28,494 bases of DNA from NCBI GenBank assembly GCA_964426135.1, contig CAYRPN010000070.1, positions 1 to 28,494 of the forward strand, written 5' to 3'. This document shows, one piece after another, positions 7,277-17,237 of this stretch. Under the pieces are notes generated by a model. That model was not told the DNA's origin, made no database searches, and saw only the letters and a list, made by a program, of their open reading frames with translations. This stretch comes from CAYRPN01 sp964426135. Its GTDB lineage: Bacteria; Planctomycetota; Phycisphaerae; Phycisphaerales; Phycisphaeraceae. How positions within the stretch are numbered: position 1 is the first letter of the stretch; every line of letters begins with the position of its first letter. The translations under genes and the position numbers were made by a program.

Positions 7277-7440
7277 CCCCCTCTCCCTCTCAGGGAGAGG
7301 GCTGGGGTGAGGGTCGGGATGCACAAGTTTGCAATCGCCACCATTGCGTGACGGATGCCGCAACCGTCTGTTCGTCCCGACCCTCACCCGGCCTCGTCCC
7401 CCGGGGACTCGGCCACCCTCTCCCTGGAAGGGAGAGGGAG
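7277..7440. repeat. CCCTCTCCCT/AGGGAGAGGG hairpin pair
   Basis: Two hairpins with the same 10-bp stem lie at 7279-7301 and 7416-7438. The flanking GAGGGTCGGGA (7310-7319) and its complement TCCCGACCCTC also face each other, so the whole region can fold back. The type is widespread between bacterial genes. It occupies most of the otherwise empty 374-nt gap between the squalene-cyclase-like and cupin genes, in which I see no other feature. Confidence 0.7.
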
Positions 7441-7493
7441 CAAGGCCCCGGAAAATTGGGCAGACCCCATGCATTCGGTCGCCCCCAGGCTCG

Positions 7494-7817
7494 TCACGAT
7501 CCACCATAATGAACCGCCAGCCAGATGGTCGGCTCTTGCGGTGTCGTCCACTCGACTCGGTGCTTCCTGTGAGCCGGAATGTTGACAAAGTCGCCTGGCT
7601 TCAGTTCGGTCGCCTGTGGATCGCCCTCGATGCGCAGCCTGGCGGCGCCGCGAAGCACGATCACCCATTCGTGCCGCGGCTGGTCGTACCAGAAACCGTC
7701 CGGCGACCGGTGTCCGTGCGACAGAATCCGTTCGATGCGGACGTCGCCCGTCTGAAGCAGCAGGGTGACTAGTTCATCGGGCAACTGCCGGGGGAGATCG
7801 GCGAAGAGATTGGTCAT
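7494..7817 (-). CDS. Small cupin-domain protein
   Basis: This 107-aa single-domain cupin begins MTNLFADLP, typical of small cupins of this type, followed by ERILSHGHRSPDGFWYDQPRHEWVIVLRGAARL (strands with the metal-side His and Glu) and LKPGDFVNIPAHRKHRVEWT, the second cupin motif with PGD and a downstream His pair. Such proteins are usually cytosolic beta-barrels that bind a metal; enzymatic role and ligand are not determinable here. An ATG at 7880 and an earlier start at 7916 are open in frame, but the latter would run into the copper promoter at 7899-7942 and the family start fits 7817. The gene diverges from the CopZ-like gene. A shared function in metal homeostasis is possible but rests only on adjacency. 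Confidence 0.85.
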   Translation of the reverse strand: MTNLFADLPRQLPDELVTLLLQTGDVRIERILSHGHRSPDGFWYDQPRHEWVIVLRGAARLRIEGDPQATELKPGDFVNIPAHRKHRVEWTTPQEPTIWLAVHYGGS

Positions 7818-7898
7818 GGCAGCGATCCATTCGGTGGCGGTTCTCAGTAGCTCGATTCGTGACGGAAAGCGATTTTCCATTGTCCCATTCTCTCGCCC

Positions 7899-7927
7899 TT
7901 GACTTGTCGATCTCAACCGGCAACGAT
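7899..7927 (+). promoter_or_regulatory. Candidate promoter of the copper operon
   Basis: TTGACT at 7899-7904 matches five of six bases of the -35 consensus. Seventeen bases downstream lies AACGAT (7922-7927), a weak -10. The downstream half overlaps the CsoR-type operator, as expected for repression. The start point would be near 7934, giving a short leader before the CopZ-like gene. Confidence 0.45.
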
Positions 7928-7942
7928 ACCCCTACCGGGTAT
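7926..7942 (+). promoter_or_regulatory. CsoR-type copper operator
   Basis: ATACCCCTACCGGGTAT is a perfect 6-bp inverted repeat (ATACCC/GGGTAT) with a CTACC spacer. It closely resembles the ATACCC-TAC-GGGGGTAT operator known for Bacillus subtilis copZA. It lies 19 nt before the CopZ-like start and overlaps the candidate -10. A CsoR-family gene closes the same cluster, so autoregulated copper derepression is the natural reading. Confidence 0.75.
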
Positions 7943-7960
7943 ATGCTTGAGGACTCCGCC

Positions 7961-8182
7961 ATGACGAATCTCAGACTCACGGTCGATGCGATGGGATGTG
8001 GAGCCTGTGTCCGCCGGGTGACGCAGGCCATCAATTCCGTGGCAGGGGCAAAGGCTGTTGACGTGTCGATCGGCAAGGCAACGGTCGCATGCGACCTGCG
8101 GCAAACCTCCGTCAAGGCAGTCATCGACGCGGTCACGAACGCCGGCTATCCCGCGCATGAGGAGGCGGGGCATGGCTCATGA
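7961..8182 (+). CDS. copZ: CopZ-like copper chaperone (single HMA domain)
   Basis: This 73-aa protein consists of one heavy-metal-associated domain. LRLTVDAMGCGACVRRVTQAI carries the metal-binding Met-x-Cys-x-x-Cys (Cys13, Cys16), followed by the beta-alpha-beta-beta-alpha-beta pattern and the terminal NAGYPA loop. Cys-Gly-Ala-Cys is a slight variant of the usual Cys-x-His/Ala-Cys. CopZ-type proteins carry Cu(I) in the cytosol and pass it to CopA or to the regulator. The ATG at 7961 follows GAGG at 8 nt; an upstream frame open from 7859 would span the operator and is rejected. It is the first gene after the CsoR operator and lies 303 nt before copA; a repeat element fills part of that gap. 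The C-terminal tail is His/Glu-rich (AHEEAGHGS). Confidence 0.85.
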   Translation: MTNLRLTVDAMGCGACVRRVTQAINSVAGAKAVDVSIGKATVACDLRQTSVKAVIDAVTNAGYPAHEEAGHGS

Positions 8183-8348
8183 CCAGAGGATGGTTCTGAT
8201 CGCCGGCCCCGGCCCATCGCCTGGTGCAACTGGCAGCTTTTCCCGGCAGTGCGCAAGCCGCCGGTTGAAGCGATCGCGCCGAGTTGGGCTGTCGTCGAGT
8301 AAGGCGCTGCGCATGAATGAGTTGAGTAGTTCACGCCACGGGCTGAAT

Positions 8349-8438
8349 CTCGCGCAAAGGCGCGAAGGCGCAAAGGCGCAAAGGCGCAAAGCACGCAAGC
8401 AATCGAATCTCTTTGCGAGCTTTGCGCCTTTGCGCGAG
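8349..8438. repeat. Expanded GCGCAAAG-family hairpin, copy 2
   Basis: The right arm 8411-8438 differs from the right arm of the 5915-5981 palindrome at one base. The left arm contains five tandem 8-bp units (8352-8391, one variant GCGCGAAG) where copy 1 has two, so the 8-bp unit has expanded. It lies within the copper cluster between the CopZ-like gene and copA. The rest of 8183-8485 holds no credible gene. Confidence 0.85.
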
Positions 8439-8485
8439 GTCAACACGTTTCGAACCTTCATGCCCGGACCCTAAGGAGCGCCGCC

Positions 8486-10888
8486 ATGTCAGCCATCGCA
8501 TCGCCACCTTCAACCTCGTCGGCGGGGCCGATCCATCGCGTCACGGTGAATGTCTCGGGAATGACGTGCGCGTCCTGCCAGGCCCATGTGCAGAAAGCCC
8601 TGTCGCAGCAACCGGGTGTCGTCAGTGCCCACGTGAACCTGATGACCGAGGAGGCCACCGTCAGTTTCGATCCGGCGGTGTGCAGTCCGGCCGATCTGGT
8701 CGAAGCGGTTGAGAAGGCCGGCTATGGCGCGAAACTCCCCGCGCAGAATGTTTCGGCGATCGATGAGCAAAGCGCCAGGGACCGGTCCCAGCACGACGAG
8801 TTCGTCGATCTTCGCCGCAAGGCAATGGTCAGTCTACTCATCGGCATCGTGGCGATGATCGTGTCGATGCCGTTGATGACTGTCGGCAGCCATCACGGAA
8901 GTGCTCCCGTCGCCGATCCTTTCATGCGTTGGGTGATGCACACGCTCACGCCCTTGCTCCAAGGGAGCGTACCCTGGCTTTTTGCGATTAATGCTCAGGT
9001 GCTCAGCTACGGCCTGTTGCTGGCGACGCTCTTCGTCATGGGCTGGGCAGGTCGTCACTTTTACACCCGAGCCTGGGCGGCGTTTCGGCATCACACGGCG
9101 GACATGAACACGCTCGTAGCCGTGGGGACCGGGGCGGCTTTTGTCTTCTCCGTCACCGCGACCATCGCGCCGGGCTTTTTCATCAGCCGGGGTGTGAATC
9201 CGGATGTGTATTACGAGGCGGTCATCATCATCATCTCGCTCGTGCTCTTGGGGAACATGCTCGAATCGCGCGCCAAGGGACAGACGGCATCGGCCTTGCG
9301 CCGATTGATCGGCATGCAGCCGAGGACGGCGCGGGTCATGCGCGATGGGACCGAGGCGGATATCGACATCAGCCAGGTGCGGCGCGGCGATGTCGTCATC
9401 ATCCGACCCGGCGAGCGCGTCCCCGTCGATGGGCAAGTCATCGGCGGCGGCAGCAGCGTCGACGAATCCATGCTCACCGGAGAGCCGATGCCGGTGCAGA
9501 AAAAGACAGGCGATCGCGTCGTCGGCGGCACCATGAACAAGTCCGGCGCGCTGCAGGTCACAGCCACGACCCTCGGCGCTGACAGTGTCCTGGCTCACAT
9601 CGTCAAATTGATGCGCGAGGCCCAGGGATCGCGAGCCCCGATTCAGAAGCTGGCCGATCGCATCAGCGCCGTGTTCGTCCCGGTCGTCATCTTGATCGCC
9701 ATCGCCACGTTTGTGATTTGGAACGTCAGTGACCCGGTCGCGCCGCTGGTGCGCGGAAGCGCTGCCGCGGTGTCAGTGCTCATCATCGCTTGTCCCTGCG
9801 CGATGGGCCTGGCGGTGCCCACGGCCGTCATGGTCGCCACCGGCAAGGGCGCGGAGATCGGCACGCTCATCAAGGGCGGCGAAGCGCTCCAGAATGCCGG
9901 CCGGCTCCAGGTCGTCGTGCTCGACAAGACAGGCACGTTGACGGAAGGGCGGCCCAGCGTCACCGACATCGTGCCCCATTCCAGCAGTGGTGCGGTTGCG
10001 GCGCTCAGCGACGACGCGCTGCTGACTCTGGCGGCGTCCCTGGAAAAATCGTCCGAGCACCCGCTGGCGGAAGCGATCGTGGCCTCGGCGAAGGCGCGTT
10101 CGTTGACGCTCAGCCATGTTGAATGGTTCGAAGCTCGCAGCGGCCGCGGCGCGCTGGGCCATGTGGAAGGCAGCAAAGTGGCCATCGGCAACGCAGGGCT
10201 GATGGGTGACTTGGGCATCGAGATTTCGCCGCTCGTGGCGCGATCGGAGGAACTGGCGGCGTCGGGCAAGACGCCGATGTTCGTCAGTGTGAACGGATGC
10301 CTCGCCGGGCTGATTGCCGTGGCCGACCCGGTGAAGCCGACCTCGAAGGCCGCCGTTGCCCAATTGCGGCGGATGGGCCTGGAAGTGGTCATGCTCACGG
10401 GCGACCACCGCCGAACCGCCGAGGCCATCGCACGGGAAGTGGGCATCGATCGCGTGGTGCCGCAGGTGCTTCCCGAAGGCAAAGTTGCGGAAATCAAGCG
10501 GATTCAGGGTGAAGGCAAGCGCGTCGCCATGGTCGGCGACGGCATCAACGACGCGCCGGCGCTGGCGCAGGCGGATGTCGGCATCGCCATCGGCGCCGGC
10601 TCCGACATCGCCATCGAAGCCGGCGACATCACGCTCATGCGCGGCGATCTGCGCGGCGTCGCCGCCGCCATCGCGCTGTCAAGACGCACCATGCGCACCA
10701 TGAAGCAGAATCTGTTCTGGGCGTTCATCTACAACGTGGTCGGCATCCCGATCGCCGCCGGCGCTCTGTATCCCGTTGTGGGTTTGCTCTTGAGCCCGAT
10801 CCTCGCCAGCGCCGCGATGGCGTTCAGTTCGGTCAGCGTGGTCGCCAACAGCCTCCGCCTGAGATCGTTTCGCGCAGTCAGCACCTGA
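8486..10888 (+). CDS. copA: Cu(I)-exporting P1B-type ATPase CopA
   Basis: CopA uses ATP to pump Cu(I) from the cytosol across the inner membrane. At 800 aa it has a single N-terminal HMA domain with GMTCASC (Cys28, Cys31), then eight expected membrane segments. The transport site is the CPC motif at 436-438. Cu(I) specificity is supported by Tyr749-Asn750 in the seventh segment and Met778-x-x-Ser781-Ser782 in the eighth. Actuator TGEP (331-334), phosphorylation DKTGT with Asp480, nucleotide-binding SEHPLA (His525-Pro526) and hinge GDGINDAPA (684-692) are all intact, so the pump should be active. The ribosome site AAGGAG lies 7 nt before ATG. It is followed after 11 nt by csoR, so the two are cotranscribed. 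A His-containing luminal loop (GSHHGS, 134-139) may assist copper release. Confidence 0.96.
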   Translation: MSAIASPPSTSSAGPIHRVTVNVSGMTCASCQAHVQKALSQQPGVVSAHVNLMTEEATVSFDPAVCSPADLVEAVEKAGYGAKLPAQNVSAIDEQSARDRSQHDEFVDLRRKAMVSLLIGIVAMIVSMPLMTVGSHHGSAPVADPFMRWVMHTLTPLLQGSVPWLFAINAQVLSYGLLLATLFVMGWAGRHFYTRAWAAFRHHTADMNTLVAVGTGAAFVFSVTATIAPGFFISRGVNPDVYYEAVIIIISLVLLGNMLESRAKGQTASALRRLIGMQPRTARVMRDGTEADIDISQVRRGDVVIIRPGERVPVDGQVIGGGSSVDESMLTGEPMPVQKKTGDRVVGGTMNKSGALQVTATTLGADSVLAHIVKLMREAQGSRAPIQKLADRISAVFVPVVILIAIATFVIWNVSDPVAPLVRGSAAAVSVLIIACPCAMGLAVPTAVMVATGKGAEIGTLIKGGEALQNAGRLQVVVLDKTGTLTEGRPSVTDIVPHSSSGAVAALSDDALLTLAASLEKSSEHPLAEAIVASAKARSLTLSHVEWFEARSGRGALGHVEGSKVAIGNAGLMGDLGIEISPLVARSEELAASGKTPMFVSVNGCLAGLIAVADPVKPTSKAAVAQLRRMGLEVVMLTGDHRRTAEAIAREVGIDRVVPQVLPEGKVAEIKRIQGEGKRVAMVGDGINDAPALAQADVGIAIGAGSDIAIEAGDITLMRGDLRGVAAAIALSRRTMRTMKQNLFWAFIYNVVGIPIAAGALYPVVGLLLSPILASAAMAFSSVSVVANSLRLRSFRAVST

Positions 10889-10899
10889 AGGAAATCTCC

Positions 10900-11268
10900 G
10901 TGGCCAAATCAAGAAAAAAAGTCGTTCACCGCGGCGCCATCGACTGCGGCTGTGACGTTGCAGGGCCGACCCCCAAGGGACGCAAGGCCGCCGGCGTTGA
11001 CCCGGAAATTAAAGCCGGCAACCTGGTCCGACTCAAGCGCATCGAAGGGCAGATCCGCGGTCTTCAGAAAATGGTCGAGCTGGACCGCTATTGCCCGGAG
11101 ATTCTCATGCAGTTGTCGGCCGTGCAGGAAGCGCTGCGCGGCGTCGGTCGCGAGTTGATGCGGAATCACTTGAGGCATTGCGTGTCCTCCGCCGTCCGCG
11201 CCGGCGGTGACGCGGCGGTGAGAATCTACGACGAGCTCGTCGAGTTGTTCCACAAGAGCGCGCGATGA
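10900..11268 (+). CDS. csoR: Copper-sensing repressor, CsoR family
   Basis: CsoR is a helical DNA-binding repressor that leaves its operator when Cu(I) binds. The Cu(I) ligand triad is complete: Cys65 (RYCPEIL), His90 and Cys94, with spacings of 25 and 4 that match those known for CsoR (Cys36, His61, Cys65 in Mycobacterium tuberculosis). RLKRIEGQIRGLQKMVE at 44-60 is the family DNA-binding helix. The GTG start is supported by AAGGAAA 5 nt upstream. It lies 11 nt after copA, and an operator of matching type precedes the cluster. The first 40 residues are an extension beyond typical CsoR and contain Cys16-Gly-Cys18 and a His10, which could bind metal. The family also includes RcnR, FrmR and CstR; the Cys-His-Cys pattern and neighbours point to copper. 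Confidence 0.92.
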   Translation: MAKSRKKVVHRGAIDCGCDVAGPTPKGRKAAGVDPEIKAGNLVRLKRIEGQIRGLQKMVELDRYCPEILMQLSAVQEALRGVGRELMRNHLRHCVSSAVRAGGDAAVRIYDELVELFHKSAR

Positions 11269-11338
11269 GTCACCGCACCTGGGGCGACGGATCTGTCGCC
11301 TCGTTCGCATGGATGCCCGCGGAAGCCGGCACGTCCCT

Positions 11339-12574
11339 TCAGGCGATCTCGATCGCCAGGATTGAAAGATCGTCGCGCACCGTGTCGGATTCACGATGCC
11401 AGGATCGCACCTGCTCGAGCAGCGTGTCGACGCCTTGCGCCAGTGGAAGTGCGTGGCTTCGGGAGATTGTTTCGAGCAGGTTTTCACGGCCGAAATGCGT
11501 GCCTTGCAGGTCCGCCTCTTCGATGATGCCGTCGGAATAGAGGTAAAGCCGGTCTCCGCGCTGGAGTTGAACCTCCGCCTCCTCGAAGTCCGCTTCGTCG
11601 ATGACTCCGATGGGGAATCCCGTGTGTTCGACGACTCTGACATCACCGACGGCGCGTGCATGCACCGGGCCGGGATGGCCGGCGCAGACGAATCGGAACA
11701 AGAGCGTTTCGCGATCGATCACGCCGTAAAGCAGCGTGAAGAACTGATGGGCGTCGGCCATGGGGAACAGGCCGTTGAGCTTGCGTGCGAGCACGGCGGG
11801 CGGCGTGATGCGATAGCCGGGCGGCTCGGGGATGGCCTGCGTGATGAGCGATGATCCGTCGCGGTGGGGCATGAGGTGGCGGTTCAGCGTGACGGAGAGC
11901 AGCGCCGCCGGCACGCCGTGACCGCTGACATCGAGGACATAAAGTCCGATGTGTCGGTCGTCGAGTTTGAAGATGTTGAGCGAATCGCCGCCGAGCTGCT
12001 CGCACGGGTGATACGCCCAGGCCATGTTGAGGCCGTCGATGCGCAGCGGCGCGTTGGGCAGGCCCGAGTGCTGAATGCGGGCGGCGGCACTAAGATCCCC
12101 CTGCATCCGGCGGTTGGCGGATTCCAGCTTTTCGTTGTGCTGCTTCAGCGCGCTTTCCAGGGCGCGGTTGCGGTCGACGGATCGCTTGAGCGCCAACTGC
12201 GTCTGCACGCGGGCCAGGACGATGGGGAAGTCCAGCGGCTTGGTGACGTAATCGTTGGCTCCGGCGCGCAGGGCGTTGACCACGTCATCGGTCTGGTCTT
12301 TTGCCGTGGCCATGATGACGGGCAGATCGGTCGGCGGGAATTTCTTCCGCAGTCGCGAGAGCGTTTCGATGCCGTCGATGCCCGGCATGGTGATGTCCAG
12401 CAGGATCACGTCGTAGCGCGTCTGCTCGATCATGGCGAGCGCGAGGTGGCCGTCCTCGGCGACGTGGACGGTGTGCCCGCGCCGGGCGAGACGGCGCGAG
12501 AGCATGTCGCGGTTCATCTCGTTGTCATCGACGACCAGGAGCAGGCCACAATCTTCGGACAGCGGATCGCTCAT
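11339..12574 (-). CDS. Receiver-linked PP2C (SpoIIE/RsbU-type) phosphatase
   Basis: This 411-aa cytosolic protein has an N-terminal receiver domain (10-125) with acidic pair Asp16/Asp17, phospho-acceptor Asp60 and Lys112, then a coiled segment (130-168). After it comes a SpoIIE-type PP2C domain (170-411) with metal ligands in GGD (195-197), LDVSGHG (Asp215), YSDG (Asp348) and the terminal DDLS (Asp402). RsbU-like relatives dephosphorylate anti-anti-sigma factors to release sigma factors; here phosphorylation of Asp60 probably controls that activity. No STAS or HPK kinase partner is in the window. The ATG overlaps the stop of the upstream receiver gene (ATGA), giving translational coupling; an open frame up to 12694 is not used. 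The gene converges on csoR after a 70-nt gap containing a weak GGCGAC/GTCGCC stem (11283-11300). Confidence 0.92.
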   Translation of the reverse strand: MSDPLSEDCGLLLVVDDNEMNRDMLSRRLARRGHTVHVAEDGHLALAMIEQTRYDVILLDITMPGIDGIETLSRLRKKFPPTDLPVIMATAKDQTDDVVNALRAGANDYVTKPLDFPIVLARVQTQLALKRSVDRNRALESALKQHNEKLESANRRMQGDLSAAARIQHSGLPNAPLRIDGLNMAWAYHPCEQLGGDSLNIFKLDDRHIGLYVLDVSGHGVPAALLSVTLNRHLMPHRDGSSLITQAIPEPPGYRITPPAVLARKLNGLFPMADAHQFFTLLYGVIDRETLLFRFVCAGHPGPVHARAVGDVRVVEHTGFPIGVIDEADFEEAEVQLQRGDRLYLYSDGIIEEADLQGTHFGRENLLETISRSHALPLAQGVDTLLEQVRSWHRESDTVRDDLSILAIEIA

Positions 12575-12984
12575 GGCTGCGCTCCTGAACCGGCATCCGT
12601 CGGGCTTGCGCCGCCGTCCGTCTTCGGCAGCAGCGCGGCGATCTTCTCCAGCAGGCGATCCAGTTGCACGGGCTTGGTGTCGTAATCGTTGCATCCGGCG
12701 GCGATGGTTTTCTCCCGGTCGCCCGCCATGGCGTGCGCGGTCAGTGCGATGATGGGGATATTCTTCCCGCGCTCATGGGCGCGGATGCGGCGCGTCGCTT
12801 CCCAGCCATCGACCACGGGCAGGCTCATGTCCATCAGCACGAGGTCGGGATTCGTCGTCGTCGCCAGGGTCACGCCTTCGCCGCCATCGACCGCCATCAC
12901 GACCTGAAATCCGCGGCGAATCAACCGGCGCGACAGCATGTCGCGATTCAACTCATTGTCTTCGACGAGCAGAATGGTTGGCAT
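12571..12984 (-). CDS. Single-domain response regulator (CheY-like)
   Basis: This 137-aa protein is a receiver domain without an output domain. The acidic pair Glu8/Asp9, phospho-acceptor Asp52 in VLMDMSLP, Thr82 and Lys104 (DTKP) are all present. After residue 120 there is only a short Gly/Ala/Pro tail. It is likely a diffusible phosphate carrier between the upstream hybrid kinase and the downstream phosphatase, or competes for their phosphate. Its first helix (DNELNRDMLSRRLIRRG) is nearly the same as that of the receiver of the next gene (DNEMNRDMLSRRLARRG), so the two look like duplicates. The four-base ATGA overlap couples their translation. The gene begins 138 nt after the kinase stop, past a hairpin at 13036-13089. 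Confidence 0.93.
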   Translation of the reverse strand: MPTILLVEDNELNRDMLSRRLIRRGFQVVMAVDGGEGVTLATTTNPDLVLMDMSLPVVDGWEATRRIRAHERGKNIPIIALTAHAMAGDREKTIAAGCNDYDTKPVQLDRLLEKIAALLPKTDGGASPTDAGSGAQP

Positions 12985-13035
12985 GGCTATGTCTCGAAGA
13001 AGGCAGAGAAGGTAGTGCAGGTGAAGTAGGTTGGG

Positions 13036-13089
13036 GAAGGCAGTGAATGTAGAGGAATCTCAGCATCTGATTCTTCATTCACTACCTTC
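13036..13089. repeat. Nested hairpin between kinase and receiver genes
   Basis: GAAGGCAGTGAATG (13036-13049) pairs with CATTCACTACCTTC (13076-13089) with one mismatch; inside it GAATC (13055-13059) pairs with GATTC (13069-13073). No U-tract follows on the minus strand. It could stabilise or attenuate the intercistronic transcript, lowering the output of the downstream genes relative to the kinase. Confidence 0.6.
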
Positions 13090-13122
13090 TTTTCATTCCT
13101 CTCGTTTTCTGCCTACGTGACG

Positions 13123-15654
<2,532 letters not shown>

Positions 15655-15673
15655 GGTCGTTTCCTGGGGCGAG

Positions 15674-15780
15674 GTAGGGTGCGTCAAGTCCGCGCGGACG
15701 CACCATTCTGTAGGCGTGCAGCGTTGCGGCTTTCGCACGTCCAACTTGGTGCGTCCGCGCCGAGCCTTGACGCACCCTAC
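15674..15780. repeat. Imperfect palindrome containing the 33-nt element, copy 2
   Basis: The right arm 15748-15780 is identical to 84-116. The left arm 15674-15704 is its reverse complement with a two-base deletion and small changes near its centre (GTAGGGTGCGTCAAG then a GC-rich part ending GGACGCACC). The 43-nt loop has no other feature. The structure fills nearly all of the 152-nt gap between the outer-membrane gene and the kinase. Confidence 0.85.
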
Positions 15781-15806
15781 GGTGTCGCCGCGCGTCTCCC
15801 AATCGA

Positions 15807-17138
15807 TCAAAACGTCAACTCGATGCCCACGGTCCAGATGACGCTGGCGCGCAAGCCTTCGTCGCGGTTCAGCGGGAACAGCAGGCTGAGGTTCAGGTAA
15901 AGATTGTCGTCCGCCGCGAGCTTGAGCCCCACGGCCCCGTCGATGATGTTGTCGCCCACGCCGTCGCCATCGGGTTCCCATCGGCCCAGCAGATCCGCCG
16001 CGACGGTGAGCTGGGAACTGACCGCCACGTCGAAACCCGTGATGTAACGCAGGCTGCTGAGCGAATCGTTGCCGGGCACCCATTCGTAGCCCAGATTCAG
16101 GTGCGGCGTCAGTGTGCCGAACACCTTGGACAACGCGACCAATCCCATGAGGCGGGTTTCGCCGGTGCCCAGGAGATCCTTCTCATCGCCGGTGGGCAGC
16201 ACGATCTGTGCGCCCAGCGCGAGGTCCGGCAGATCGATGTCATCGCGGATCATGCCGTACTTCGTTCGCAGCACGATGTCGCCGATGCCGGTGGCGGTGC
16301 CGCCGGTGTGCGAGTCCTGCGTATCGATGCTGCCGACGAAGGAGTGCGGACTGGGCAGGGCGTCGGGATCCTTGGGGCTGGCCTCGATGACCTGGGCGAA
16401 GGCATCGGCCCGGGCGCGGGTGGTGACGACCGGAACGATGATGCCCACATCCCAGTTGGAGGTCACGCCATAGGTGCCGTAGAAAGCGTAGATGTCCTGG
16501 TCGATCTGCACATTGATGTCGACCTGGACGACGTCGCGTTCCAGGTCGATGACGGTGCGCACGCCGTTGGGAAAAATCACGACGTCGGCAAGGAGTCCAT
16601 CGGGCGGGCCGGGCACGCCCTGATCGCCACCGGGCACGGGCGGGCCGAAGGCGTCAGGGTGGGTGAGGATGAGTTGCTGGTTGCTGAGTTTGCTCCCCTG
16701 AAATCGGTTGTAGTGGACGCGGGTGTAGGTGAAGCCGACGTTGAACTTGCCCTCGCCGATGGTGGTGGCGCTCTCCGCCACGAGCGGGCCCAGGCTGTCG
16801 GTGGAGCGGATCGGCACGCCGGTTTCCAGGTCCAGTTCAAACCCGGTGACGGCCGAGTTGAACGAGAGAAAGCCGACGTTGGCGGCGATGGCGGAGTTCA
16901 GGTTCTCCAGGCCCTGCAGGGAGAGCGTGGTGAAGTGCGCTTCGTGGACGATGTTGCTGGTTTGCGAGAGCGTGATGCCGTCGCCGCCATAGAGGTCCTT
17001 GACGATATTTCGCAGTTCGCCGGCATGGGCCGCGCCGGTGATGCCAAGGGCGCACAAGGCGGCGGGCGTGGCGCGCGACAGCCGCGACAGGGGTGTCATC
17101 AAACGCGATGGCATGCGCTGAGATAGCCAATCAATCAT
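15807..17138 (-). CDS. Outer-membrane beta-barrel of the phenol MetA-type transporter family
   Basis: A 443-aa protein with an N-terminal signal (PAALCALGITGAAHA, cleaved before about residue 40) and a body of alternating hydrophobic strands ending in Phe (VGIELTF), the classic C-terminal signature of an outer-membrane barrel. GPLVAESATTIGEGKFNVGFTYTRVHYNRFQG is close to the Phenol_MetA_deg family pattern. Members are annotated as putative transporters or channels for organic solutes, with little direct proof. The ribosome site GAAGG lies 8 nt before ATG. It lies 99 nt after the substrate-binding gene and 152 nt before the kinase, all in one direction. Its joint role with the substrate-binding protein, as channel plus binder for one ligand, is inferred from position. 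A second ATG nine codons in is less well placed. Confidence 0.85.
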   Translation of the reverse strand: MIDWLSQRMPSRLMTPLSRLSRATPAALCALGITGAAHAGELRNIVKDLYGGDGITLSQTSNIVHEAHFTTLSLQGLENLNSAIAANVGFLSFNSAVTGFELDLETGVPIRSTDSLGPLVAESATTIGEGKFNVGFTYTRVHYNRFQGSKLSNQQLILTHPDAFGPPVPGGDQGVPGPPDGLLADVVIFPNGVRTVIDLERDVVQVDINVQIDQDIYAFYGTYGVTSNWDVGIIVPVVTTRARADAFAQVIEASPKDPDALPSPHSFVGSIDTQDSHTGGTATGIGDIVLRTKYGMIRDDIDLPDLALGAQIVLPTGDEKDLLGTGETRLMGLVALSKVFGTLTPHLNLGYEWVPGNDSLSSLRYITGFDVAVSSQLTVAADLLGRWEPDGDGVGDNIIDGAVGLKLAADDNLYLNLSLLFPLNRDEGLRASVIWTVGIELTF

Positions 17139-17237
17139 GGGAACTACCTTCAGTCAAGGTAAGGAAATCGGCCGCCGGCGCAGAATTCCGCGAACCCCAA
17201 ATGCGATGAAAGCTGGGCAGAGATTGGATGATACCAA

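Noticed and set aside
8058..8474. Open frame spanning the copZ-copA gap
   Set aside because: It overlaps the CopZ-like gene out of frame and its middle is made of the GCGCAAAG repeat; no start signal or family.
11283..11300. GGCGAC/GTCGCC stem as terminator between csoR and the phosphatase gene
   Set aside because: Only a 6-bp stem with no T-run on either strand; too weak to call.
15655..16083. N-terminal extension of the histidine kinase to 16083
   Set aside because: The extra 143 residues are Arg/Gly-rich, lie within the outer-membrane gene in another frame and include the dispersed repeat; the GTG at 15654 has a good ribosome site and starts a proper membrane anchor.
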